From contig NZ_JAUHHF010000003.1 of assembly GCF_030410395.1 (NCBI RefSeq), positions 62,001 through 126,000 on the forward strand: a DNA stretch of 64,000 nt, given 5' to 3'. This DNA comes from Zwartia panacis (lineage in GTDB: Bacteria; Pseudomonadota; Gammaproteobacteria; Burkholderiales; Burkholderiaceae_B). The notes beneath the pieces are model-generated. The model made no database searches, had not been told where the DNA came from, and worked only from the letters and a program-made list of their open reading frames with translations. Of this stretch, positions 1-8,497 are shown piece after piece (the stretch's first letter is position 1; the number at the start of each line of letters is the position of its first letter). The position numbers were made by a program, and so were the translations under genes.

Positions 1-2019
1 TATTTTCCGAATGTCGACTATTTCCTAGAAGTTCTTGGTCGATGCGTGCACGAACTCAGCAATGGCGGTCAGATCTTTGTCGGCGACGTATGCATGCTGA
101 ATCTGCTCGAATTAAGGACCGCTTCAGTTGAGTACTTCAAAGCGGATTCCGAAGTGACTGTTCATGTGTTGAGGGATCAAGTGCAACGCCGCCTTGAAGC
201 GGAAGAGGAGTTGTTACTCGATCCTGCGCTCTTTGCGAAACTCAAGCATCGCTTCTCGGAAATCAGCGACGTAGAATTCACCTTGAAACGCAGCATCTAC
301 GCCAACGAGATGTCCCTTTTTCGCTGCGATGTAGTCATTCACGTGAATCAACGTTCACCCCATCGCGATATACCCTCAAACGAACAGACGCTTGATGCGC
401 GAATGACACCACTCGGCATTGAAGATTTCGCCAAACTTCTGGAGGGACGACCCGACCGCTTATGGGTCAAAGGCATCTCAAATGGAAAATTGGTGCGAGA
501 CCTGAATATTGTGTCTCGACTCAGGGATCGCCAAGAGCAGGATACTGTCCTCAAAAAATCCAGCATGCTTCACGATATTGAGCTTGCGTCTCAAGGAGCA
601 CTACTGCCCGAAGCGCTCTATGAGCTGGCTGAAAAGCTAGGCTATTGGGCAGGACTCATGTTCTCCTCGTCCAATCCCGAACAATGCTTTGATGCTTATT
701 TTGTCAAGCATAGTCTTGCACCAGGGTTAACCGGCATTCCTTGCAATATGCTCTATGCAGGCGACCAATTGGCGCAGCGCCCATGGACAGAGCTCGCCAA
801 CCAACCCACTGTTCGCGATATGAATCGTCTATTCATCGCGCATCTGAAAGACACACTTTCGGCCTCCTTGCCAGATTACATGGTGCCGTCCAATTTTGTC
901 GTGTTAAGCCGTATGCCTGTGACCCCCAATGGCAAACTCGATGCGCGCGCCCTTCCGGACCCGGAAATCGCAGGATCCGAAACCTATCAAGCGCCTCAGA
1001 GTGATACGGAAATCATCCTGTGTGAATTGTTCTCGGGATTGACCGGCGCGAACCGAGTGGGTATCCATGACAACTTCTTCGCACTGGGTGGACACTCGCT
1101 TTTAGCGATGCGATTGGTTTCTAAAGTCCGTGAGGCCTGCGGTGTAGAGCTGCCGATGCGTGCACTCTTTGAGCACCCCACACCTGGACAACTCGCACAC
1201 GTCATCGAAACCGGACAAACACGCCCCTACACTCCCTTGGTGCCTTTACGTAAAACCGGCTCACAGCCCGTGCTGTTTTGCGTACACCCAGCAGGAGGCA
1301 GTGCCAGCGTTTACGGTAACCTAGCTCAGGCGCTGGGGGCTGACCAACCCGTCTGGGCGCTGCAAGCCAAAGGATTGGAAGCGGGTGAAACACCGCACAC
1401 TTCGATGCAAGAGGTCGTCAAAGTTTATGTCGCAGCCCTACGTGAAGTCAGTCCGCATGGACCTTACCGACTGCTTGGCACTTCTCTCGGAGGGACGATC
1501 GCGCACGCGATGGCAGCAGAACTCGAACGCCAGGGATGCCTCGTCGACAAACTGATTCTTGTCGACACCGCCACAATCTCCAGCAGTACCCTCAGCGCGG
1601 ATCCAGACGAACGGGCGCGCCAAATTGTGAGCGCAATCGCACAAGATGCGGGCATCGAACAAGCCGCATTCGCTTCTGAAGAGGGTTTACTCTTGCAAAT
1701 CAGAGACCATATGGCCTCAGTCAACATGATTCCCGACGAAATGCCCCTGGACTGGTTCAAACGAATGCTTGATCACTCCGTTCAAGCAAGCAGTCTGACC
1801 GCGCATCACGTCCTGCCAGTCGTTCAGGCACCCATCTTGCTGGTGAAGGCCACCCTCGAGGTCCCGCCTGAAAATCCAGCAGTTTTCGACTGGTCGCCTT
1901 ATACGACAAATCAGGCTCAAACCGTCGATATTCCCGCCAGTCACTCGGATATTCTGTGGCGACAAGAGACGCTGGTTTCGCTTGCAACGGCAATTAATCG
2001 CTACCTTTCCAACCCTTAG
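1..2019 (+). CDS. NRPS C-terminal part: methyltransferase tail, A-domain end, carrier, thioesterase (5' partial)
   Basis: The frame is open to the left edge, so this is the end of a larger non-ribosomal peptide synthetase; the GTG at 46 is internal. From the edge: the end of a SAM methyltransferase of the kind inserted in adenylation domains (YFPNVDYFLEVL, then GGQIFVGDV, then a VEFTLKR...NEMSLFRCDVV segment, to about residue 105 counting from 46). Then the adenylation C-terminal subdomain with an A10-type PNGKLD near 298, a peptidyl carrier domain with LGGHSLL (pantetheine Ser about 351), and a type I thioesterase with GTSLGG (Ser about 480), a likely Asp in ILVDT and a His in PASHSDIL. The last building block is therefore probably methylated and the peptide released by the thioesterase (inference). 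Adenylation specificity residues lie outside the window. Four oxygenase genes follow or face it. Confidence 0.93.
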   Translation, partial: YFPNVDYFLEVLGRCVHELSNGGQIFVGDVCMLNLLELRTASVEYFKADSEVTVHVLRDQVQRRLEAEEELLLDPALFAKLKHRFSEISDVEFTLKRSIYANEMSLFRCDVVIHVNQRSPHRDIPSNEQTLDARMTPLGIEDFAKLLEGRPDRLWVKGISNGKLVRDLNIVSRLRDRQEQDTVLKKSSMLHDIELASQGALLPEALYELAEKLGYWAGLMFSSSNPEQCFDAYFVKHSLAPGLTGIPCNMLYAGDQLAQRPWTELANQPTVRDMNRLFIAHLKDTLSASLPDYMVPSNFVVLSRMPVTPNGKLDARALPDPEIAGSETYQAPQSDTEIILCELFSGLTGANRVGIHDNFFALGGHSLLAMRLVSKVREACGVELPMRALFEHPTPGQLAHVIETGQTRPYTPLVPLRKTGSQPVLFCVHPAGGSASVYGNLAQALGADQPVWALQAKGLEAGETPHTSMQEVVKVYVAALREVSPHGPYRLLGTSLGGTIAHAMAAELERQGCLVDKLILVDTATISSSTLSADPDERARQIVSAIAQDAGIEQAAFASEEGLLLQIRDHMASVNMIPDEMPLDWFKRMLDHSVQASSLTAHHVLPVVQAPILLVKATLEVPPENPAVFDWSPYTTNQAQTVDIPASHSDILWRQETLVSLATAINRYLSNP

Positions 2020-2048
2020 ACCCGCTTTGTTCAAAGCATTTTTAGGAA

Positions 2049-2083
2049 GATCGGCTGACGCACCCAAAATGTATCAGCCGATC
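2049..2083. terminator. Hairpin between NRPS and hydroxylase gene
   Basis: Perfect 10-bp inverted repeat (2049-2058 and 2074-2083) with a 15-nt loop in the 149-bp gap after the NRPS stop. No clear T-run follows on either strand, so it may be an mRNA 3'-end or attenuator structure rather than a strong intrinsic terminator. Confidence 0.4.
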
Positions 2084-2168
2084 GTTCGCAAGCCCTTGTT
2101 TTGCAAGTAATTGAGAGGTGTCCCGGCGGATTAATCATTAAGCTCTAGGCTCTCGACGACGGATACTG

Positions 2169-3086
2169 ATGTTTATGTCTAGCCAAAAAGATTTGGTCGC
2201 ACCAGCTGACCCATTGAATTTAGAAAACTATCAGCCTGAGCGTCCTGACTGGACGATTGATCAGGGATGGGAACGATATACGGACCAAGAGCATGCGACC
2301 TGGCGAACGCTCTATCAGCGCATGACCAAGCTCATGAAAGGACGTGCCTGCGAGCTGTTTGAGCGTGGCATCAAAGAGCTGCCGATGGATTCAGAACAAA
2401 TCCCCAATTTTGTCGAACTCTCCGAGCGTCTGTACAAGCATTCTGGCTGGACAGTTGTGGCTGTTCCGGGGCTCGTGCCTGACAATGTGTTCTTTGAACA
2501 TCTGGCTAACCGTCGATTCCCCTCTGGATGCTACATCCGTAGACCACACGAAATGGATTACCAGGAATATCCGGATGTTTTTCACGATATTTTTGGTCAT
2601 ATCCCGCTGTTGATGTACCCCCTGATGGGCGATTTCATCCAAAGCTGCGGCAAAGCCGCCGTTAAAGCTCACCAGCTGAATCAAACTGATCTGCTCGAGC
2701 GCATCGCTAGGCTCTACTGGTACATCGTCGAAGTCGGGCTGGTGCAAGAAGAAGATGGCCTTCGTAGTTTCGGTGCAGCCATCGCCTCTTCCGAAAAAGA
2801 AATTCTCTTTGCTCTCGAAGACCGATCACCCAATTTAGTCAAGTTTGATGCAAGACGCGTCATGCGCTCTGAGTTCTGGATTTACGATTTGCAGCAAACA
2901 TATTTTGTCCTGAACAACATGAATGATCTTATCCATATTGCACAGCTTAATCTTGAGTCGCTCGCCGCTGAGTTAGCCGGCACACCAGACATCGAGTTAG
3001 GTGAGATCACCGATGAGGATGCAGTCATCCAATGCGGCACATTGCATTATCACGAACAAAAACAACCTCAAGCAACCGCCGCCTGA
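2169..3086 (+). CDS. Aromatic amino acid hydroxylase (phenylalanine 4-monooxygenase-like)
   Basis: Member of the non-haem iron, pterin-dependent aromatic amino acid hydroxylases (305 aa, about the usual bacterial PhhA length). The 2-His-1-Glu facial triad is visible: HDIFGH gives His about 139 and 144, and YWYIVEVGLV gives Glu about 188. The fold landmarks FPSGCYIRRP and SFGAAIASSEKE are also present. In the family, enzymes use O2 and tetrahydropterin to hydroxylate Phe (para or, in some antibiotic pathways, meta) or Trp. Its place directly after an NRPS and before two more oxygenase genes suggests it makes a hydroxylated aromatic precursor for the peptide rather than serving Phe catabolism; no pterin carbinolamine dehydratase gene is adjacent. 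The start could be 2169 or the ATG at 2175. Substrate and regiochemistry cannot be read from motifs. Confidence 0.88.
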   Translation: MFMSSQKDLVAPADPLNLENYQPERPDWTIDQGWERYTDQEHATWRTLYQRMTKLMKGRACELFERGIKELPMDSEQIPNFVELSERLYKHSGWTVVAVPGLVPDNVFFEHLANRRFPSGCYIRRPHEMDYQEYPDVFHDIFGHIPLLMYPLMGDFIQSCGKAAVKAHQLNQTDLLERIARLYWYIVEVGLVQEEDGLRSFGAAIASSEKEILFALEDRSPNLVKFDARRVMRSEFWIYDLQQTYFVLNNMNDLIHIAQLNLESLAAELAGTPDIELGEITDEDAVIQCGTLHYHEQKQPQATAA

Positions 3087-3119
3087 GTAGACACGTCCAA
3101 TAGACTGGATTACGAAATC

Positions 3120-3932
3120 ATGACACTGACAGCCAATCAAATTGACGCCTACGAGCGGGACGGATACTTTGTCCAGCGCGATGCGCTCAGCCAAGAAGAG
3201 GTAGAAAACCTTCTTGCATGCACGCTGGAGTTTCAGACTCAGTCCTACCCTGGGCATGTCCTGGAAAAAGACGGCAAAACATATCGCGCCTTTCATGGCT
3301 GCCATCTTTACGATGAAACCTACAGTGACTTGATACGCGCGCCTCAGTTTCTGACGCCTGCAAAACAGCTCCTGAAAGATGAAGTCTACATTCATCAACT
3401 TAAAGTAAACGTCAAGCAGGCCTTTTCCGGAGAAATGTGGCCGTGGCACCAGGACTATATCTACTGGAGAAACGAGGACAACATCCCGACAGCCAACATT
3501 GTCAGCGTCATGATTTTTCTGGATGACATTGATGAATTCAACGGACCACTATTTTTCATTCCTGGCTCTCATCTCATTGGCTGTGTCGATACTCCCAAAG
3601 CCCCTGATGCACCCGCAGGCTGGGAAGGCAACGTCAGCGCATCTCTTACTTATCAAATTGATGCGCCTCTCGTTACGAAGCTTGTTGAAAGAGGTGGCTT
3701 GTTTTCAGCGACCGGAAAAAAAGGGACCGCGGTTTGGTTCCACGGAAATCTTGTGCATGCTTCCCCGCCAAACATTTCACCGCGAAACCGCCGAATTGCG
3801 ATTCTCACCTACAACGCAGTCAGCAATACACCTATCACGCAGCCTAAAAATCTCAGACCAGAATTCCTCAACGGACGCGACTACCGCCCCCTTGTGGCAC
3901 TAAACACCGAACAACTCGCCGTACCCGCTTGA
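3120..3932 (+). CDS. Phytanoyl-CoA dioxygenase (PhyH)-family Fe(II)/2-oxoglutarate oxygenase
   Basis: 270 aa, the family length. PWHQDY supplies the HxD pair (His about 110, Asp about 112). FIPGSH is the conserved loop after the second strand. FHGNLVHASPPN...RNRR supplies the distal iron His (about 213) and an Arg suited to bind the 2-oxoglutarate carboxylate. PhyH proteins in biosynthetic clusters hydroxylate free or carrier-bound amino acids such as proline or ectoine, or halogenate when the Asp is replaced; here the Asp is kept, so hydroxylation is expected. It starts 33 bp after the aromatic hydroxylase and is followed directly by the cupin-8 gene, so the three are probably co-transcribed. 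Substrate unknown. Confidence 0.85.
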   Translation: MTLTANQIDAYERDGYFVQRDALSQEEVENLLACTLEFQTQSYPGHVLEKDGKTYRAFHGCHLYDETYSDLIRAPQFLTPAKQLLKDEVYIHQLKVNVKQAFSGEMWPWHQDYIYWRNEDNIPTANIVSVMIFLDDIDEFNGPLFFIPGSHLIGCVDTPKAPDAPAGWEGNVSASLTYQIDAPLVTKLVERGGLFSATGKKGTAVWFHGNLVHASPPNISPRNRRIAILTYNAVSNTPITQPKNLRPEFLNGRDYRPLVALNTEQLAVPA

Positions 3933-3937
3933 GAAAT

Positions 3938-4834
3938 ATGATTCATCCTCCACAAAGTTTTGCACATTCAAGGCACGATTCCATCGAGCGTATTTCGGTC
4001 AATTACCTCACGCCTGAGATATTTTTCAACGAGTTTCAGCGTCAGAATAAACCTGTGATCCTGACCGATGCGTTCAGTGACTCAGTCCCAGTCGATGCCG
4101 AGAAATTAATGTCTCTCGTAGGCAGTATGGAAGTGCCTGTGCGGGTCTATGGTCCTGATCGCTTTCAGACACCCAAAGCAGAATGGAAAAGCTATTGCGA
4201 AATCCGCAAGATGACCGTCAGCGAATATTGCGAACTTCTCAAAAATGGCATTGCAAAACGCGACAGTATTTATCTTGCGATGATCGATATGGGCAAGACC
4301 CCCTTCCGACGGGTAGTCGGACCAGGCATCGATTTGATCGCTGAAAAGACCGGTCTGCGCCGACAACTGCCCAACGACGTGAACGTTTGGGTTGGACCGG
4401 GTGGGCACGTCGAGCCCTTGCACTACGATGGCCAAGATGGCACCCTGTCACAATTTCGTGGCACCAAACGTGTTTCATTATTTCCCCCTAGCATTCAAGA
4501 GGGGCTGTACCCTTTCGAGATGTCACATGGCGGACTGACACCAAATTTTAGTCAGGTATATATTGATCGTCCGGATTTTGACCAATTTCCCCGTCTGCGT
4601 GCGGCACTTGCAGAACGACGCATGGTTGACTTAGCGGAAGGTGAAACGCTTTATATGCCAGTGGGTTGGTGGCATGAAATCGAAGCGCTAGGCAACGACT
4701 ACATCTGTTCAGTCAATCGCTTCTGGAAAGTTGATCCCATATGGCGTTACAAAGAAGCCCCTCAAGCGGCATATCTGTACGGAATGTCGCACCTGTTCCG
4801 CCTCAAACAGCGGATCAAGCGCTTCTTCAACTAA
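3938..4834 (+). CDS. Cupin-8/JmjC-type Fe(II)/2-oxoglutarate oxygenase
   Basis: About 298 aa from the ATG at 3938; a TTG at 3929 overlapping the previous stop is possible but less likely. PLHYDG gives the HxD iron ligands (about 162 and 164). GTKRV carries a Lys about 15 residues later, the expected 2-oxoglutarate contact, and MPVGWWHEI gives the distal His (about 246). Family members hydroxylate protein side chains or small molecules. Sitting 5 bp behind the PhyH gene at the end of the plus-strand NRPS operon, it is most simply a tailoring hydroxylase of the same peptide. It converges on the CmlA-like gene, whose stop is only 3 bp away. Another possible role is modifying a protein of the host or of the cluster. 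Confidence 0.83.
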   Translation: MIHPPQSFAHSRHDSIERISVNYLTPEIFFNEFQRQNKPVILTDAFSDSVPVDAEKLMSLVGSMEVPVRVYGPDRFQTPKAEWKSYCEIRKMTVSEYCELLKNGIAKRDSIYLAMIDMGKTPFRRVVGPGIDLIAEKTGLRRQLPNDVNVWVGPGGHVEPLHYDGQDGTLSQFRGTKRVSLFPPSIQEGLYPFEMSHGGLTPNFSQVYIDRPDFDQFPRLRAALAERRMVDLAEGETLYMPVGWWHEIEALGNDYICSVNRFWKVDPIWRYKEAPQAAYLYGMSHLFRLKQRIKRFFN

Positions 4835-4837
4835 TAA

Positions 4838-6430
4838 TTATGCTGGCAGCGTGACGTCCGCGCTGCCAAACAAACGTTCAGCCTGCAAACCCAGATCCCG
4901 ACATGCGTCGACGAGCATCCTTGCGTTCACAGCGGGCACTGTATCCTCCGAAGGATCAATACTTGTTATGTATTGAAGCCACGGTTCAGCCCCCATCGCA
5001 TAAACATAAACGCGTTGGCTACCCAAACTTTTAACAACTTTGACCCCACGTTCTGCATCTGACCCGTTAAGGCGTCGAGTCTGATCTTTTTTACGATCAA
5101 CTGCTACTGGAAGTAAAGGTCCATAAATCCAACTGAAAGGTGCACCCTGACACTCCTGACCAATGAACAAAGTCTCGATGGGACCAAAGATCTGTTTGAG
5201 ATGTTCATACATCAGGGGTTCGAGGTTGTTGCTATCGGCTGCAAAAAGCAAATTTTGCGTGCCAGCTCTAACCAACCAAGCTGCTTTGGAACGAATATCA
5301 AGATCTCCGTGCTCCCCAAGAAACGGCAAGGCTGTGATTTGCATTTTGCCGCTTTCAACACTATCTAAGGAATCAAGTTCGATTACTTTTTTAAATCCAA
5401 TAGACTCAAGCATGAGTTTTAACGATGGGTCTGCAAGCCCTCCACCAGCACGAGGGACAATAATCGTATCGATCTTGTAGCGCAAAGCTAACAGAGTCTC
5501 CAATAGGACATGGTCAGCATGATTGTGTGTCAGCACAACAAAATCAATACGGCTTGGCAGGTCTCTCAACACTAAACGTTCAATGCCGCCATTCGTGTCG
5601 TAAGCAACAATTGGGTCCACAAGTACATTCGTTCCATCATCTGCTTCGACCAGTACGCAGGCATGTCCAAAGTAGCGCCAACGGGTCCCGCCCTCATGCT
5701 TGCGTTCGACAACGTCAGGCACCTGATTCGTCAGAAAATCCAGAAACTTCTTATCAGTAACCCCTGCTCGCGCCAAACGCTCCATCACTGAGTCAAGAGG
5801 TTGTGGCGTAATACGCAAAGCCGCCAGATAGTCGTATATTTCGTCACTAAAAGGTTGTATCAGTTCTACGGCATCAGAACGTGACAAGCGCGGTGTGCTG
5901 AACACGAAGGCGCGATTATCTCCGTTCGCCTGATAAATCAGGGCAGACTGCGAGGCAGGATTGTAGGCTGGACTCTTGTAGAGCAGCGGCTCAATCACAC
6001 GCAAATCAGGATGACCTCCCAAGGTGTAATACAACTCGACGTACCCCCTGACCGGTGCGGGCAAAGTTTCATAAAACTTCTCGATACTGAATCCGTCAGC
6101 TTGCTTTAAAAGGTTGCGGTAAGCAGTACGTAACGCTTCGCCAAACTCGATCTGCTGAGCCTGACGCTCTTTGGTTCGGGCAATCAAATCACGCACTTCA
6201 TCAACAGCGCTTGCCGGAAGATCGACAAAAGGCCCACCACGCAGGTTTGGGTTTTGACAAGCCGCAGCATGAACGTCCGGAGCGTTGACAAAAGACTCGA
6301 GTAAAGTCAAATGCCTATAGGGAACATTCAACGCAGCGGTCGCAGGTGAAATCAGATGCGACCAGGCATACCACCTCTCAACCAAAGGCTCGATCACCAC
6401 ATCCGCTTTTAAGATCACTAATTCAGACAT
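4838..6430 (-). CDS. CmlA-like diiron beta-hydroxylase acting on carrier-bound amino acid
   Basis: From the ATG at 6430 (GGAAAAAG upstream; the longer frame to 6544 overlaps the response regulator) the protein is 530 aa. That is close to CmlA of chloramphenicol biosynthesis, which hydroxylates the beta carbon of p-aminophenylalanine on an NRPS carrier. The N-terminal about 240 residues form the non-lactamase domain (LVERWYAWSHLISPATAALN near the start). The C-terminal half is a metallo-beta-lactamase fold with THNHADH (His 302, His 304, Asp 306, His 307), Glu 373 in LGEHGD and Asp 399 in FAADS. These positions lie 3-4 residues from the diiron ligands I recall for CmlA (305, 307, 309, 310, 377, 403); the Glu in place of the lactamase His marks this oxygenase class. 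A further C-terminal ligand was not identified. It probably installs a beta-hydroxyl on an aromatic residue loaded on the NRPS (inference). Confidence 0.87.
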   Translation of the reverse strand: MSELVILKADVVIEPLVERWYAWSHLISPATAALNVPYRHLTLLESFVNAPDVHAAACQNPNLRGGPFVDLPASAVDEVRDLIARTKERQAQQIEFGEALRTAYRNLLKQADGFSIEKFYETLPAPVRGYVELYYTLGGHPDLRVIEPLLYKSPAYNPASQSALIYQANGDNRAFVFSTPRLSRSDAVELIQPFSDEIYDYLAALRITPQPLDSVMERLARAGVTDKKFLDFLTNQVPDVVERKHEGGTRWRYFGHACVLVEADDGTNVLVDPIVAYDTNGGIERLVLRDLPSRIDFVVLTHNHADHVLLETLLALRYKIDTIIVPRAGGGLADPSLKLMLESIGFKKVIELDSLDSVESGKMQITALPFLGEHGDLDIRSKAAWLVRAGTQNLLFAADSNNLEPLMYEHLKQIFGPIETLFIGQECQGAPFSWIYGPLLPVAVDRKKDQTRRLNGSDAERGVKVVKSLGSQRVYVYAMGAEPWLQYITSIDPSEDTVPAVNARMLVDACRDLGLQAERLFGSADVTLPA

Positions 6431-6449
6431 TCTTTTTCCATTCAAAAAT

Positions 6450-7166
6450 TCAGGGTTCAATATCCACTGCGATACAAAGTTGATATCCCACGCCCCAGAC
6501 TGATTTGAGCGCAACATCCGAGCCTGGCTCAGAGATCTCGCCAAGCTTGCGCCTCAAGCGACTCACCAGACTTTCCAACGCACGCTTTCCCATGTCTTCA
6601 GATCCGGAGCGCTGACTGAGAATTTCAACAATGACTTCATTTTCCAGCGTATGGTTGGGCGCCTGAATGAGCCCCACCATCAACACTTTTTCGCTGTTGG
6701 TCAGTATGGCGCGCTGCCATTCAGCGGGCCCCGTGATCGATCTGTCTTTGAGTCTGAGCTTCCAGCGTTTATTCAGCACACCCATATTGAGCCGACGCAT
6801 CAGACTATGGAGGCCAGCGGTCAGCTCCTCGGGTGAGACAGGTTTATAAAGGTAAATATCCGCGCCAGACTCATAGCCCTTGACCCGATCGGCAGTCGAG
6901 CCACGTGCAGTCATCATGACAATCCCAACCTTGGGAATACTGTGACGAATCCGTCTGGCAATGCTCAGTCCGTCTTCACCTGGAAGCGTCAGATCAAGAA
7001 TGAATATATCGATGGGTTCCGTGATGAGCAATTCATCGAGGGACTTTCCGTTTGCGACACCAAACACCTGGAAACCCGTCTCTTTGAGATGATAGAAAAT
7101 CTCCTTGCGTAGCAAGGGATCATCTTCAACCAAAGCGATGCGGACATCGTAATTAGACTGACTCAT
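6450..7166 (-). CDS. OmpR/PhoB-family response regulator
   Basis: 238 aa. Receiver domain with acidic pair (VEDD), phospho-acceptor Asp 58 in ILDLTLPGEDG, Thr about 86 in MMTARG and Lys about 108 in YLYKP. The C-terminal winged helix has LESLVSRLRRKLGE and VWGVGYQL, typical DNA-recognition and wing segments. No histidine kinase gene lies beside it, so it is an orphan regulator within this window. It is 19 bp upstream of the CmlA-like gene on the same strand, so the two are probably one transcript and it is a candidate pathway regulator of the peptide cluster (inference from position). The MgtC-family gene upstream is 83 bp away. Confidence 0.92.
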   Translation of the reverse strand: MSQSNYDVRIALVEDDPLLRKEIFYHLKETGFQVFGVANGKSLDELLITEPIDIFILDLTLPGEDGLSIARRIRHSIPKVGIVMMTARGSTADRVKGYESGADIYLYKPVSPEELTAGLHSLMRRLNMGVLNKRWKLRLKDRSITGPAEWQRAILTNSEKVLMVGLIQAPNHTLENEVIVEILSQRSGSEDMGKRALESLVSRLRRKLGEISEPGSDVALKSVWGVGYQLCIAVDIEP

Positions 7167-7249
7167 TGTGTGCCGGACGAGGGTGTATCCAAGTCCAGCA
7201 TTCTAATTGTCAGGATCGTATTTCCAATGCAAACCTCTCGCAGAAGCTC

Positions 7250-8479
7250 TCACTGAAGGATCATGACCAGTATCGACGCCATGATCATCGCAATCAGGCC
7301 ACCTCCTACATAGAGGCCATAGAGTCGTCCGCCACTCACGAAAGCCAGCACGGCCTTGGCAAGTGAGGCCGAAGCCAGCACGATCCATACACCCCATTGA
7401 GCCGCTTGGGGTTCAAGCCCTCCGGTCGAACTCAACTGAGCAATGCTTGCCGCAGCAGCCTGAAGCTCGACCAAAGCGACTAAACCTGCCGAGATCAGTG
7501 CTCCGGCTTCACCCAGAAACTCGCGTAACCCAGCCGTCATGACAATCACCAAGGCGATGATGGCGGCGATTGATATGGCATGCGTCAGCTTGAACGCACG
7601 GGCACTCACTGCTTCGGGCAACACCACGCGATGACCGTCTTTTAATAGGCACAGCAAAGCTGCCACGATCAGCACACCCGCACTCACGGCGAGGACGATG
7701 AGCATGTCATTCAAGAGCTCGGGCGCGGCCGCAAAAAGAACAGCCGCCATCAAGAGTAGCGACGCCAGATTCGCCAACAACGCCCCCGCGCTGGTAACAG
7801 CCGTCAGCACAGGAGCTTCTTTGGCCTGCATACCAAACGACGCAACGGCCAAAGTCGAGGAAACAAAACCAGAAAAAAATCCAGCGATAGGCAACCCGAG
7901 CTGGGCCCCAGCAGCACGTTGCGCAATGTGTCCAATCATGCCGACCGCCATGACGAGCACAACCAGTCTCCAGACCATATGCAAGTCCAGTACGCCCCAG
8001 GGATCGAGTGGCTGTTGCGGCAATAAAGGCCACACCACCACCGCAGCTGCCGCAAGCATCAAGGCATCTTCAAGCTCATGATCAGTGATGAGCTCTCGTG
8101 TCAGATGCTGTAACGGCTTTTTGACATACAACAAGATGGCAACCACAACGCCGAGCGCAGAAGCCAGGACGCGCTGATCCCTCGCTAGGCCGCCCAGTAC
8201 AAAAGTCAGGACGATGGCGACCTCACCCGTCATGCCTGGGTCCGCATCCGAAGTTTTAAGATAACCAATCACTGCCAGCGCACCAATCGCAAGCAAGGCG
8301 GCGACAAACGCCCATGAACCCAAACCCCAGGTCACCGCTCCCAGCAGTGCGATCAGGGCATGCGTTCGCGTCCCGGCTTTGGCCACTGTCAGCAAATGAG
8401 CGCGCTCTCGCACGACACCGATTAACATTCCCAGACCGAGTGCAGTCACCAGACCTCTTAGTGCCTCATCCCAGTCCAT
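7250..8479 (-). CDS. MgtC/SapB-DUF4010 family membrane protein
   Basis: 409 aa, almost wholly hydrophobic with about a dozen candidate membrane helices. The N-terminal part (GLVTALGLGMLIGVVRER...GTRTHALIALLGAV) is the MgtC/SapB signature with a Gly-rich first helix and conserved Arg and Glu. The C-terminal part is the DUF4010 extension (TAGLREFLGEAGALISAGLVALVE...). It is an inner-membrane protein of unsettled function; MgtC relatives are linked to Mg2+ limitation and regulation of the ATP synthase. It is upstream of the response regulator on the same strand, but nothing ties it to the peptide cluster. Confidence 0.85.
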   Translation of the reverse strand: MDWDEALRGLVTALGLGMLIGVVRERAHLLTVAKAGTRTHALIALLGAVTWGLGSWAFVAALLAIGALAVIGYLKTSDADPGMTGEVAIVLTFVLGGLARDQRVLASALGVVVAILLYVKKPLQHLTRELITDHELEDALMLAAAAVVVWPLLPQQPLDPWGVLDLHMVWRLVVLVMAVGMIGHIAQRAAGAQLGLPIAGFFSGFVSSTLAVASFGMQAKEAPVLTAVTSAGALLANLASLLLMAAVLFAAAPELLNDMLIVLAVSAGVLIVAALLCLLKDGHRVVLPEAVSARAFKLTHAISIAAIIALVIVMTAGLREFLGEAGALISAGLVALVELQAAAASIAQLSSTGGLEPQAAQWGVWIVLASASLAKAVLAFVSGGRLYGLYVGGGLIAMIMASILVMILQ

Positions 8480-8497
8480 ACAACACCTTTATCAGCG

